Counted from the stretch's first letter, positions 53,729 through 62,086 are shown. The stretch is 64,000 bases of DNA from DATGUP01 sp035301265 (GCA_035301265.1 DATGUP010000008.1:62001-126000), one strand, 5' to 3'. The notes: generated by a model not told the origin, from the letters alone. A program made the numbers and translations.

Positions 53729-53831
53729 GTCCCTCACCGTCATTCTTTTTAGCGGGGATTTGTAAGCGATTGCAAAGGTTATAAATGGTTGAGTTTCCAA
53801 TGAATGTAAAAGGAAATGTTGGTTGAGGGAC
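53729..53831 (+). promoter_or_regulatory. Structured leader of sat
   Basis: GTCCCTCA (53729-53736) can pair with TGAGGGAC (53824-53831), closing a region of about 100 bases with an inner TTTCC/GGAAA hairpin (near 53794-53816). It starts about 12 bases after the predicted transcription start and ends about 33 bases before the start codon. It does not match the SAM riboswitch pattern I know. Confidence 0.4.
53761..53774 (+). promoter_or_regulatory. Perfect cre box in the sat leader
   Basis: TGTAAGCGATTGCA matches the cre consensus at all 14 positions. It lies about 50 bp after the expected transcription start, a typical roadblock position for CcpA. Confidence 0.75.
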
Positions 53832-53864
53832 GTTAAATATTTTCTAAGGAGAGGAGATGCAGTC

Positions 53865-55577
53865 ATGGGCAAAACTGTAAAGGAAGTCGACCAACTGGAT
53901 TTTGCCAATTATCCACAAGAACCGCATGGAGGAAAATTAGTGGACCGTGTCGTGCGGGGAAAAGAACGGGACGAGGAACTGACAAGAGCTAGAGAGTTGC
54001 CGATGATCATGGTGGATATGGAAGCGGTGATTACGATTGAAATGATCGCCACCGGTGTCTTATCCCCCATTGAAGGTTTTATGAACGAAGATGACTATGA
54101 GTCTGTACTGAATAAAGGCAGGTTGACAAACGGTCTTATCTTTCCGGTTCCGATTAGTTTTGCACCGATTGGCGAGCGCAATGAACAAGTGATTAAAACG
54201 CTCTCTATCGGGGATGAAGTAGCGCTTGTTGATGAAACAAAGGAACCTGTTGCAATACTCGAAATTACCGACATTTTTGCATACGATAGAGATTATCGTG
54301 CCAAGCATGTCTTCGGCACGACAGACAGAGGTCATCCAGGGGTCGATGCGATTTATCGGCGCATGGGAGATACGGCTTTAGGCGGACCGATTAAATTGTT
54401 GCGCCGTGCCGATTGGGGACCTTTTGAACCATTGCGAATGGAACCCAAAGAGATGTGGCATCTTTTTTATGAGGAAAAGAAATTTAAATCAGTTGGTGGT
54501 TTTATTACAGGTGCTAATCCGATGCATCGTGGGCACGAGTATATTCATCGCAATGCTTTAGAAGAATTGGACGGTCTCCTTGTTCAGCCGCTTGTGGAAA
54601 TGGCGAAGCGAGAGTACACCCGTCATGAATTTCGCGTGCTTGCTTATAGAAGCGTTTTGAACACTTACTATCCGAAAGAGCGGACGATTCTTTCACCTCT
54701 GAGGGTTACTTATATATTTGCTGGTCCGCGTGAGGCGGTATTGCATGCGTTGATCATGAAAAATTATGGTTGCACACACGCGCTCATCGGTCGGGATCAT
54801 GCGGGAATCGGCGATTATTATGAAAAATATGCGAGCCATACGGTTTTTGATGAATTTACATCTGAAGAAATGGGCATTGATGTACGTTTGTTTTATGAGG
54901 TATTTTATTGCACACGCTGTGACAGCCTTGGAACAGAACAGACATGCCCACATGATGAACGCTACCGGATCAATATTTCTGGAACGGGAATTCGGGAAAT
55001 GTTGCGCCATGGTATATTGCCACCGAAGGAAATTGTCCGTCCTGAATCGGCGCGCATTGCCATACAGGGAATTCAACCAAAAGGGGTCGATGCGAATAAT
55101 GAATCTGTCGGACCGGTTGGAAACACGATCAAAAGTATTTTTCCATTTTATGTGCAAGCAACACGACTCGGGGGTCCTAAACGCGCGAAGCCATTGAATG
55201 TCGATGAGTTGACGATTAAGGATCTGGAGGCGGCAGTGTTAGACACCCGCTCGAATGCCGATCGTATATATAAAGATATTTTTGATGAGTTTAGTTACCT
55301 CGGTGACACAAATCGAAATATGCAACCGGATTGGGTGGCCGAAGCTCGGGAATCGGTGCGTGATCAGCAAGAGATGGTCATCGACTATATGAAAGAAAAA
55401 GTCAAACAGGCGCCAGAGACAGCCTCGGATGAATTTATGTACCAAGATAAAGCAGAAGCGGAGCGCGAACTAGAAGTGGCGAAAAAAATTCTCGATGATA
55501 TACCGCCAGCACTCCGGGAAGAGGACATTGAGTATCGGACATGGAATCCGATGCCGTACGATCACTACCGCAGTTAA
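53865..55577 (+). CDS. sat: Sulfate adenylyltransferase (ATP sulfurylase) with C-terminal extension
   Basis: Makes adenosine-5'-phosphosulfate from ATP and sulfate. ATG 53865 follows GGAGAGGAG. The catalytic part shows EPHGGKLVDRV, FEPLRMEP, the nucleotide-binding GANPMHRGHEY with His221 and His224, and IGRDHAG (308-314), then CTRC and the end-region signature ISGTGIREMLRHGILPP. Usual Sat proteins stop near residue 390-400; this one continues about 170 residues to 570 with a charged, helix-rich tail (NVDELTIKDLEAAVLDTRSN, ADRIYKDIFDEFSYLGDTN). The tail has no P-loop, so it is not an APS kinase fusion. No other sulfate-assimilation genes are adjacent. Confidence 0.9.
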   Translation: MGKTVKEVDQLDFANYPQEPHGGKLVDRVVRGKERDEELTRARELPMIMVDMEAVITIEMIATGVLSPIEGFMNEDDYESVLNKGRLTNGLIFPVPISFAPIGERNEQVIKTLSIGDEVALVDETKEPVAILEITDIFAYDRDYRAKHVFGTTDRGHPGVDAIYRRMGDTALGGPIKLLRRADWGPFEPLRMEPKEMWHLFYEEKKFKSVGGFITGANPMHRGHEYIHRNALEELDGLLVQPLVEMAKREYTRHEFRVLAYRSVLNTYYPKERTILSPLRVTYIFAGPREAVLHALIMKNYGCTHALIGRDHAGIGDYYEKYASHTVFDEFTSEEMGIDVRLFYEVFYCTRCDSLGTEQTCPHDERYRINISGTGIREMLRHGILPPKEIVRPESARIAIQGIQPKGVDANNESVGPVGNTIKSIFPFYVQATRLGGPKRAKPLNVDELTIKDLEAAVLDTRSNADRIYKDIFDEFSYLGDTNRNMQPDWVAEARESVRDQQEMVIDYMKEKVKQAPETASDEFMYQDKAEAERELEVAKKILDDIPPALREEDIEYRTWNPMPYDHYRS

Positions 55578-55624
55578 ACGGACTGTCATTCAAAATCCCT
55601 TCGATTAGACCTTATGTATATTAC

Positions 55625-55656
55625 AGCCGCTGACGTTTGTTAGCGGCTTTTTCTTT
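55625..55656 (+). terminator. Terminator after sat
   Basis: AGCCGCT and AGCGGCT with a ten-base loop, then TTTTCTTTT. Confidence 0.88.
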
Positions 55657-55745
55657 TATAACACGTTTAAAGATGCCTCATTTTATGATATGATTTAAGT
55701 TTACACGTCCTTTATTGTTCAGAAGATAAAAAGGGGCATAGCGGT

Positions 55746-56303
55746 ATGCAAAAGGATTTGTTTATTGCTTTTTTCCGCGCAGGGATGCTCGGTTATGGTG
55801 GTGGCTTATCAGCTATTCCATTGATGCACCGGGAGGTAGTGGAAAATTACCAATGGATGAGCGACGACGAATTCTCCGATATTCTCGCCTTAGCCAATAC
55901 ATTGCCAGGCCCGATTAATACAAAACTATCAGGTTATATCGGCTGGCGGCTTGCCGGTTTTTGGGGTATGATTAACTGCATTTGTGCTACCGTTTTTCCA
56001 ACGGCGCTGCTTATCATTTTGCTTTTAACGGTTTTGAATGCCTATAAGGATCAACCGTGGGTGCAAGGGATGTCTAAAGGCGTGTTACCGATCGCCGGTG
56101 TGATGATCGGTGCATTGGCGATTGATTTTTTAAAAAAAGCAAAAAATTTACTCGGCTGGATGTCAACAACGCTGTTTACCCTTATCAGCCTTGTGGTGAT
56201 GGAGTTCCTTGGCATTCATCCGGCTATTTTAATTGCCAGTCTCCTAGTCTATGCTCTGTTTGCAAAAAATGATCAAGCGAAACGGGAGGCGGGGCAAACG
56301 TGA
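55746..56303 (+). CDS. chrA: Chromate transporter, short CHR subunit 1
   Basis: Half-size CHR-family membrane protein, 185 residues, which pairs with the next gene product to export chromate. The family motif FFRAGMLGYGGGLSAIPLMHREVV is at the N-terminus, with ALANTLPGPINTKLSGYIGWR after the first helix. AAGGGG lies upstream. Four bases overlap the second subunit gene. Short CHR pairs are usual in Bacillaceae (YwrA/YwrB). Chromate mimics sulfate, which may explain the place beside sat. Confidence 0.88.
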   Translation: MQKDLFIAFFRAGMLGYGGGLSAIPLMHREVVENYQWMSDDEFSDILALANTLPGPINTKLSGYIGWRLAGFWGMINCICATVFPTALLIILLLTVLNAYKDQPWVQGMSKGVLPIAGVMIGALAIDFLKKAKNLLGWMSTTLFTLISLVVMEFLGIHPAILIASLLVYALFAKNDQAKREAGQT

Positions 56304-56830
56304 TTTATTGGCAAATATTTTGGTCCAATTTCATTGCTAACTTAATGGGCTATGGCGGTGGACCGGCGACGATTCCGCTGTTGGAACATGAGGTGGTTGA
56401 TCGCTACGGCTGGTTTACGACTCATGAATTCAGCGAAATGGTTGCGCTTGGAAATGGATTGCCAGGCCCCATTGCTACGAAATTGGCTGCATATATCGGC
56501 TATGATCAGGGGGGTATTCTTGGTGCATTGATTGCATTATTCGCATCGGTTGCCCCGTCGATGATCATGATGCTTGCACTTCTTGGATTGCTTTTAAAAT
56601 ATAAAGATTCACCAAAGGTTAAAACATTAACACAAATCGTCCGGCCAACCATCGCAGTGTTACTAGGCGTCATGACGTATGAGTTTTTCAAGGATTCATA
56701 TGTACAGATCGGCTGGCTACATACGGCTGTTTTAATCATCGGCGGATATATTTTGCTTGAGAAAAAGAAAATCAGTCCTGTTTATGTTGTTCTCGGAGCC
56801 CTTGTTTACGGTGCTCTGTTTTTAGAATGA
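56300..56830 (+). CDS. Chromate transporter, short CHR subunit 2
   Basis: Partner half of the CHR pair, 176 residues: LMGYGGGPATIPLLEHEVVD and ALGNGLPGPIATKLAAYIGYD repeat the motifs of the first subunit in the opposite membrane orientation expected of such pairs. It starts with GTG at 56300 overlapping the previous stop (GTGA), a clear sign of coupled translation. Confidence 0.88.
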   Translation: MIYWQIFWSNFIANLMGYGGGPATIPLLEHEVVDRYGWFTTHEFSEMVALGNGLPGPIATKLAAYIGYDQGGILGALIALFASVAPSMIMMLALLGLLLKYKDSPKVKTLTQIVRPTIAVLLGVMTYEFFKDSYVQIGWLHTAVLIIGGYILLEKKKISPVYVVLGALVYGALFLE

Positions 56831-56892
56831 AACAAAGGAGCTCATAATATCCAAAATGGTCTGCTGCTTGTTGGCGAATGGGGGTGAGTGAT

Positions 56893-57510
56893 TTGGATGC
56901 ATCGGATATTATAGCGAGATTACAGCATCACCGGCCATCTATTCTCGGCCTAGAAGCGTACCGGAAGTTTGCTGTTCTCCTACCGCTCATTGAAAAAAAT
57001 CAGGAGACGCATCTATTGTTTGAAGTTCGTTCATTGACATTGCGTAGTCAACCTGGTGATGTATGTTTTCCAGGGGGAAAGGTCGATCAGGAGGATAAGG
57101 ATGAGCGCGCTTGTGCGTTTAGAGAAACATTTGAAGAGTTAGGAATCGAACAGTCGTGGATAGAAGGGGGTTATCCGCTAGATTATTTAGTCGGCGACGG
57201 GCGAATAATTTATCCGTTCATCGGACGGATCCGCGATCCCGATCGCATTCATCCTAACCCTTTCGAAGTTGAAACCGTGTTTACAGTCCCGCTGCGCTTT
57301 TTTCAACAAACAAAGCCAGACGTATATCACGTAGCTCTTCAACCTGTGCCAGAAAACGATTTTCCTTTCGAATTGATTCAAGGTGGAAAAGATTACAATT
57401 GGCAACCCCACTACGTTGAAGAATTGTTTTATCAATACGAGGGCCATGTTATTTGGGGATTAACGGCTCGGATCATCACGCATTTCATCGAATTATTGGA
57501 AGAAGGGTAA
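56893..57510 (+). CDS. NUDIX hydrolase, CoA pyrophosphatase-like
   Basis: Hydrolase of nucleoside-diphosphate derivatives, probably CoA or its oxidised forms, 205 residues. LRSQPGDVCFPGGKVDQED followed by RACAFRETFEELGIE corresponds to the CoAse signature and the NUDIX box (with the longer spacing usual in this subgroup). Start taken as TTG 56893 after GGGGGTGAG; an ATG at 56878 overlaps the binding site region. It follows the chr pair by about 60 bp and could be co-transcribed. A terminator follows. Confidence 0.85.
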   Translation: MDASDIIARLQHHRPSILGLEAYRKFAVLLPLIEKNQETHLLFEVRSLTLRSQPGDVCFPGGKVDQEDKDERACAFRETFEELGIEQSWIEGGYPLDYLVGDGRIIYPFIGRIRDPDRIHPNPFEVETVFTVPLRFFQQTKPDVYHVALQPVPENDFPFELIQGGKDYNWQPHYVEELFYQYEGHVIWGLTARIITHFIELLEEG

Positions 57511-57529
57511 TAAAGGGTTTAATGTTGTT

Positions 57530-57557
57530 GAGAAGCAGATAGGATTATCTGCTTCTC
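57530..57557. terminator. Hairpin between the NUDIX gene and the second cutC
   Basis: Perfect 12-bp arms GAGAAGCAGATA and TATCTGCTTCTC with a four-base loop, between convergent genes; the T tract is weak. Confidence 0.7.
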
Positions 57558-57565
57558 TCATTATT

Positions 57566-58255
57566 TCATGACATTCCAGCTAACATCATGTCCATTTTTT
57601 TCGCATCGAACATATTCCTAAAAGATTGATTAATACGGACGGCTTTTCCGGTATGATATTCGCTTGCTCGCACATATTCGTGAATGGAGCGGATGTTTTC
57701 TGGTGACAACCCCGCACCGGGCATGATGCTTGGCCCATTTATCTGGGCGGCGCGTTGAACAAGGTCGCGCAAGTTTGCTTTACCAGCTTCACAATTTTCT
57801 TCACCGCCGGAAGTTAAAATGCGTTTAATATGGTCTTTGTATTGAGCGAGAACTTTATAGGCAGATGTTTGATCAGCCACACGATCGAAAGCACGGTGAA
57901 ACGTTATGTCCATATCCGGTGCTGTTTCAATAACTTGTTGGAGTAAATGTTCATTAATGGTATCATCGCGGTTGAGGGCTCCGAATACGATTCCCCGTCC
58001 ACCGAGCTCTGCCACAGCTTGTATATCGTTGAGAATAATGCTTGCATCATCTGAATCATAATAGAAGTGGTAACTATGCGGGCGAACCATTATTTGCACG
58101 GGGATGGATACGTGCTGTAGTACTTGTTTAATCGTCCCATAGCTTGGTGTCAGCCCGCCTTCAGAAATGGCTGCAACAAGCTCAACCCGGCCAGCACCGA
58201 GTTTTTCCGCCTGAAGGGCTTCTTGATGGTTTTGTACAACAACTTCCAATGTCAT
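57566..58255 (-). CDS. cutC: CutC-family protein (second copy)
   Basis: TIM-barrel CutC protein of 229 residues: EVVVQNHQEALQAEKLGAGRVELV, GLTPSYGTIKQVL, IMVRPHSYHFYYDS, FHRAFDRVAD, RILTSGGEENC and PSIMPGAGLSPENI. This is closer to the classical CutC than the copy at 32143, which differs notably in the region after the first strand. Copper homeostasis is the textbook role, but evidence for it is weak. Single gene with AAAGGGG upstream of the start. Confidence 0.9.
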   Translation of the reverse strand: MTLEVVVQNHQEALQAEKLGAGRVELVAAISEGGLTPSYGTIKQVLQHVSIPVQIMVRPHSYHFYYDSDDASIILNDIQAVAELGGRGIVFGALNRDDTINEHLLQQVIETAPDMDITFHRAFDRVADQTSAYKVLAQYKDHIKRILTSGGEENCEAGKANLRDLVQRAAQINGPSIMPGAGLSPENIRSIHEYVRASEYHTGKAVRINQSFRNMFDAKKMDMMLAGMS

Positions 58256-58369
58256 AAAATCACTGCCCCTTTCAATAAATCAACATTTATTGTATCATAC
58301 TGCTGGAGCGTTTTGTGAGCAAAGTGGCATAATAGCGGCACGTCTGTAAATATGATCATAGAAAACGAC

Positions 58370-58392
58370 AAAAGCATAAAGTATGCTTTTTT
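58370..58392 (+). terminator. Terminator-like hairpin just before the DUF420 gene
   Basis: AAAAGCATA and TATGCTTTT with a three-base loop and two further T, ending 30 bp before the start codon. It could attenuate the DUF420 transcript. Confidence 0.5.
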
Positions 58393-58421
58393 ATGATAGA
58401 GGAGAGAGGAGCGCGTTATCA

Positions 58422-58982
58422 ATGAGAAAAGAAAACAAAAAGCAGGGCGGTCATTCGCAACAACGCAATTATACCCCGCTCATTTGGGTGTTATCGGTTG
58501 TAGCTGTTATTCTTATTCTCGGTGTCAATTATTTGCCGAGAAGTACAGATGGTACGATTGCAGGAATCGATTTAACGGTGCTGCCACTTGTCAATGCTAT
58601 TTTAAACGGCATCGCTTTTTTACTATTGATAGGAGCTCTTGTTACGATTAAGAGAAAAAACATTAAGGCCCATCGGCGATTCATTATTGCCGCGTTCTGC
58701 GCCACATGTTTGTTTTTAATCTCTTATTTAACTTATCACGCTTTGGCAGGATCGACGAGTTATGGCGGCGACGGTATGCTAATGTACATTTATTATATTG
58801 TTTTGATTACCCATATCATTTTGGCGACGGTTTTGTTGCCGTTAGCGTTAATTACACTTAACTGGGGATTGAATATGAATGTCGAAAAACACCGGAAAAT
58901 CGCGCGCTGGACGATGCCGATTTGGCTTTATGTTAGCGCATCTGGTGTGTTGGTATATTTGCTGATCTCGCCTTATTACTAA
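58422..58982 (+). CDS. DUF420-family membrane protein (YozB/CtaM-like)
   Basis: Integral membrane protein of 186 residues with about five helices. The family includes YozB and CtaM, the latter needed for maturation of heme-copper oxidase. Histidines near helix ends (KAHRRFI, YLTYHALAGS, ITHIILATVLLPLAL, VEKHRKIARWTMPIWLYVS) are characteristic and may bind heme or copper. The start is ATG 58422; AGAGGAGAGAGGA lies upstream. No oxidase genes are near, so the link to respiration is from family knowledge only. Confidence 0.85.
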   Translation: MRKENKKQGGHSQQRNYTPLIWVLSVVAVILILGVNYLPRSTDGTIAGIDLTVLPLVNAILNGIAFLLLIGALVTIKRKNIKAHRRFIIAAFCATCLFLISYLTYHALAGSTSYGGDGMLMYIYYIVLITHIILATVLLPLALITLNWGLNMNVEKHRKIARWTMPIWLYVSASGVLVYLLISPYY

Positions 58983-58998
58983 GGTCTTTCATTTAAAA

Positions 58999-59078
58999 AA
59001 ACGGCCACCGATCGACGTATTCCTGAAGGAACGGGTTTGTCCCTCCGTTTTAAGGAACTACGAGAACGGTGACCGTTT
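58999..59078. terminator. Long cruciform between the DUF420 and queT genes
   Basis: Outer arms AAACGGcCACCG and CGGTGaCCGTTT (one mismatch) enclose a second GGAACGGG/CCCTCCGTTTT hairpin. The total is 80 bp. A and T tracts at the ends suit a bidirectional terminator for the convergent genes. Confidence 0.65.
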
Positions 59079-59085
59079 TGTTTGT

Positions 59086-59568
59086 TTAAAGAAGAGTAGC
59101 GAACTTAAGTTTTTTATTCAATCCATACATAATCGGGATTCCGATAGCCATAATGGTGATTTCACCTACAGCCGTTGTTAACCATGTTATTAAAAATGGC
59201 AAATCAAGCGCCAAGAAAAGCTCGAAGGCGATGATGTACATATTAAATGAAAACACGAGCGTGTTAACAGCAAGCAGGGCCCATTTGTTTGTAATAAATT
59301 TGCCGAGGAATATCGTGATCCCTAAAGACAAGGCAGTATGGGCAACTCCAAAGACTAAATCGAAGACGCCAGTCGGTGAAAACAGATTTGTTAATAGCAC
59401 ACCGATCACAATGCCGTAAAAAAACTTTTTGTTGAATACGACGAGGTGATTAAAAATTTCTGGCACCCGAAATTGTAGGTTGGAATAGGCGATTGGTTGA
59501 ATGACGAGTGATGCTGCGACATAAAGGGCAGCGATCAGCGCATTCATGACAAGTGGTCTGATGTTCAT
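59086..59568 (-). CDS. queT: QueT-family queuosine-precursor transporter
   Basis: ECF-type substrate-binding membrane subunit for a queuosine precursor such as preQ1 or preQ0, 160 residues with five or six helices. The family signatures MNALIAALYVAASLVIQPIAYSNLQFRVPE (at the N-terminus) and NLFSPTGVFDLVFG are clear. It needs shared ECF energising proteins encoded elsewhere. A preQ1 riboswitch directly upstream confirms the substrate class. Confidence 0.93.
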   Translation of the reverse strand: MNIRPLVMNALIAALYVAASLVIQPIAYSNLQFRVPEIFNHLVVFNKKFFYGIVIGVLLTNLFSPTGVFDLVFGVAHTALSLGITIFLGKFITNKWALLAVNTLVFSFNMYIIAFELFLALDLPFLITWLTTAVGEITIMAIGIPIMYGLNKKLKFATLL

Positions 59569-59580
59569 ATGTATATGTCA

Positions 59581-59620
59581 CTCCTTAGTTTTTTATCGTG
59601 GGAGGTTTTCGAACCACGGT
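59581..59620 (-). ncRNA. PreQ1-I riboswitch controlling queT
   Basis: On the reverse strand CGTGG (59618-59614 side) pairs with CCACG (59601-59597), a loop TTCGAAAACCTC lies between, and the A-rich tail ATAAAAAACTAAGGAG follows, as in the class I preQ1 aptamer. The last bases are the Shine-Dalgarno sequence of queT, so ligand binding should hide it and block translation. A further GTTTGAG/CTCAAAC hairpin lies just upstream (59619-59637). Confidence 0.9.
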
Positions 59621-59681
59621 TTGAGAAAAACTCAAACAACTTAATTATATCATAATCACGGCGAGTGATGGATTCATTTTT

Positions 59682-60158
59682 CTATAAAAGAAGGTGGATG
59701 CTGAGCAAAAAAAATAGAATGAGCGCCAAGTATAGATGGGCGCGACGCCATATGCGAACCGGTCGGTATCTTCTAATCCAACCAGTTGCTACAAGAACGG
59801 CGAGCACTATCCCCGCTATCACACCGCTTAGGAGTTTAAAATGCCGCCATGCAAAACCGAATCGTTGGATGACATAGATGCCATGAATCACGATCAGGAT
59901 GAGTGCAGTTGTCCCTGTCCAGCGATGAAACGGCATCGCTTTTTTAGATAAGTTGGCAAACTTGATTTTTTTCCTGCGCTCCGGCGTATCGCGAATGGTG
60001 GAAAATACTGCATGTCGGGTCCAATTAAACAAAAAGAATCCTGCCCCAAGTCCGCCGAATAGAATATGCACCGGTAAACTTGGAAAGCTTGGATAGTTTA
60101 AAATGTTCCACAAAACTAAAACGAGCATGCATGCGTTGATATAAAACCACTTGTTCAT
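59682..60158 (-). CDS. Ferric-reductase-like membrane protein
   Basis: A 158-residue protein with about five membrane helices. Histidines at paired positions in two helices (AMPFHRWTG and IVIHGIYVIQ; WRRAHLYLAL and LLSIHLLL) suggest binding of one or two b-type hemes, as in the ferric reductase/cytochrome b561/MsrQ fold. There is no flavin or NAD domain, so an electron-transfer partner is needed. The start is ATG 60158 with TTGGAGG upstream; the frame opens at 60191. Confidence 0.75.
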   Translation of the reverse strand: MNKWFYINACMLVLVLWNILNYPSFPSLPVHILFGGLGAGFFLFNWTRHAVFSTIRDTPERRKKIKFANLSKKAMPFHRWTGTTALILIVIHGIYVIQRFGFAWRHFKLLSGVIAGIVLAVLVATGWIRRYRPVRIWRRAHLYLALILFFLLSIHLLL

Positions 60159-60274
60159 GATAGCCTCCAATGTATGCGAATGATGGATCATTATGGAGGA
60201 TTATACCATAAAACCGTGGCGTGAAACTGTGAAATAAATCATAGGTTTCTAACAAGACTTGTTTGGAAAAAACG

Positions 60275-60308
60275 AAGGAACAGCGCTTGTCTGACGTGGC
60301 TGTTCCTT
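60275..60308. terminator. Terminator of the formamidase gene
   Basis: AAGGAACAGC and GCTGTTCCTT pair over a 14-base loop, flanked by an A tract on the left that becomes the T tract for the reverse-strand gene. Confidence 0.8.
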
Positions 60309-60319
60309 TTGTTGATATT

Positions 60320-61276
60320 TTATTTAAAAATTGCATTAGGCAGAAATGCTGCGACAAGAACATGCGGTATGTTGACGATTTCGTTGATTCTAAGATCGAC
60401 AGCAATGCTACAAAGCATGTACGCTTCTTCTTCGGTCATTTTGTATGTCTGAACTAAGTGTTCGATCATATAGCGAATGGCGTTTCGCGCTGCTTCCATG
60501 AGATCTTTTCCGTGGCCGGTTGTGACATAATATCCTTGGCTGTCGGCTTCTGGGGTTGGCGGCCCGGGAATTTCATAGCGCGGTTCGGCGATCGTTTTGC
60601 CTTTGTGCAGTTTGAAACGAACGGTGGCCTCCATCGATGCTTCAATGGCGGTTCCGCAAACTTCACCGTCACCTTGGGCGGCGTGTGTATCGCCGATGGA
60701 AAAGAGCGCCCCTTCGACCCATATTGGTAAGTAAAGTTTGGTTCCGCGCGTCAAGTGACGGTTGTCCATATTTCCGCCGTTTTTTCGCGGCGGTATGATG
60801 CCGAAATGTCCACTTTCCGGCAGCGCGACACCAACTGTTCCTGGAAATGGCTTGAGAAAGATATCGATTCCGTCGAGGAATTCAGTTTTGTTTCGCTTTG
60901 TTAAATCGAATGTTTTAATCGCCGGTTCTTTAAACTCATCTGCCAACAGTCCAAATCCGGGGATAATCGCCGTCCATCCCCAATCAAGCTGACGAAAATC
61001 AAGCATTTCTACCTCTAGTGTATCTCCGGGTTCGGCGCCTTTGACGTAGATGGGACCAGCAACAGGGTTTACTTTATTAAAATCGATCGCTTTGACATCT
61101 TCAGGGGTAGAATGTTGATTAAATTGACCGCCGGAAGATTCTGTAATCGCATATGTCACCGTTTCACCGGGGTCGACTTCAGCAATCGGGGTCAATGCGT
61201 TATCCCATCCGTAATGGCTATGCGAGTGAAAATCATGAATAGTTTTGTATGGATGATGGTGTTGATGAATCGTCAT
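60320..61276 (-). CDS. Acetamidase/formamidase family protein
   Basis: Amide hydrolase of the FmdA/AmdA family releasing ammonia from short amides, 318 residues. Family segments: the N-terminal HSHSHYGWDNAL, EPGDTLEVEMLDF, FGIIPPRKNGGNMDNRHLT, the active-site loop FSIGDTHAAQGDGEVCGTAIE, and EAYMLCSIAVDLRINEIVN. Start taken as ATG 61276 with GGGGAG twelve bases upstream; a GTG at 61288 is too close to the site. Single gene with its own terminator. Confidence 0.92.
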   Translation of the reverse strand: MTIHQHHHPYKTIHDFHSHSHYGWDNALTPIAEVDPGETVTYAITESSGGQFNQHSTPEDVKAIDFNKVNPVAGPIYVKGAEPGDTLEVEMLDFRQLDWGWTAIIPGFGLLADEFKEPAIKTFDLTKRNKTEFLDGIDIFLKPFPGTVGVALPESGHFGIIPPRKNGGNMDNRHLTRGTKLYLPIWVEGALFSIGDTHAAQGDGEVCGTAIEASMEATVRFKLHKGKTIAEPRYEIPGPPTPEADSQGYYVTTGHGKDLMEAARNAIRYMIEHLVQTYKMTEEEAYMLCSIAVDLRINEIVNIPHVLVAAFLPNAIFK

Positions 61277-61582
61277 AGAATAGCACACTCCCCTTGATTT
61301 TTAAGTAGCATTCATCAATAACCACAGTCATATTTGTACCATAATTGTTATAGCTAAATATCTCTTTACTCGATTCGACCGCCCCATTCGCGCGCATGTC
61401 ACCAGACGTGCGTTCATCTCGGGTGAGATGTTCCTCTTAGAATACCATACTTTTGTCGCCTTGTATAGGCTGAAAATTGTTTATTTTATTCAATCATTTA
61501 GTTTCAATAGAACAAAGCGTATGTTTTTTATAGTAGTCGGAAAAAGTGTAAAATAGAATCATAAAGATGGGAGGAATGGCTT
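61277..61582. other. Divergent spacer between the formamidase and AhpD-like genes
   Basis: About 300 bp. A small CATCTC/GAGATG hairpin near 61411-61426 is the only structure seen; promoters for both flanking genes must lie here but none is clear. Confidence 0.45.
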
Positions 61583-62044
61583 ATGGAAGAACGGTTAGAT
61601 TATTACGCGATTGCGCCTGAAGCGACTAAAATCATGATAGAATTTGAGAAATATATGCAGAAAACGAATTTGGATCCGACGCTTTTGGAATTAGTGAAAA
61701 CCCGAGCATCCCAAATCAACGGCTGTGCATTTTGTATCGATATGCATACGAAAGATGCCCGCGCGAACGGAGAGACCGAACAGCGTCTTTATGCTTTGAA
61801 TGCTTGGCGGGAGACAGATTTTTACACAGACAAAGAACGCGCAGCGCTGGCATTGACTGAAGCGGTTACGAAAATTTCGGAAAATCATGTCTCAGATGCG
61901 TTGTATGAAGAAGTGCGGAAACATTTCAACGAGAAGGATTTCATTGATTTGCTTTTTGCGATCAATACGATCAACAGCTGGAACCGTCTAGCGATTACGA
62001 CACGTTCGGTTGCTGGAAAATATCAGCCGAAAGGAAAAAAGTAG
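61583..62044 (+). CDS. AhpD-like/carboxymuconolactone decarboxylase family protein
   Basis: Small alpha-helical protein of 153 residues with the redox CxxC-x3-H motif of AhpD-like proteins, CAFCIDMH near residue 47. Such proteins act as alkylhydroperoxidases or thiol-disulfide partners; the exact substrate is unknown. ERAALALTEAVTKIS and NTINSWNRLAI are typical of the YnjA/YnjB-like group. GGGAGG precedes the ATG. Single gene with a strong terminator. Confidence 0.9.
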   Translation: MEERLDYYAIAPEATKIMIEFEKYMQKTNLDPTLLELVKTRASQINGCAFCIDMHTKDARANGETEQRLYALNAWRETDFYTDKERAALALTEAVTKISENHVSDALYEEVRKHFNEKDFIDLLFAINTINSWNRLAITTRSVAGKYQPKGKK

Positions 62045-62086
62045 GTTGATTCGCACAAGTTAATAGAGCTTAGGAAATGTATGCGA

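Noticed and set aside
53693..53908. Reverse frame over the sat promoter
   Set aside because: It crosses the promoter, cre box and start region of sat and has no coding signals.
54693..55157. 154-codon reverse frame inside sat
   Set aside because: Antisense shadow of a strongly supported gene, with no binding site or recognisable domain.
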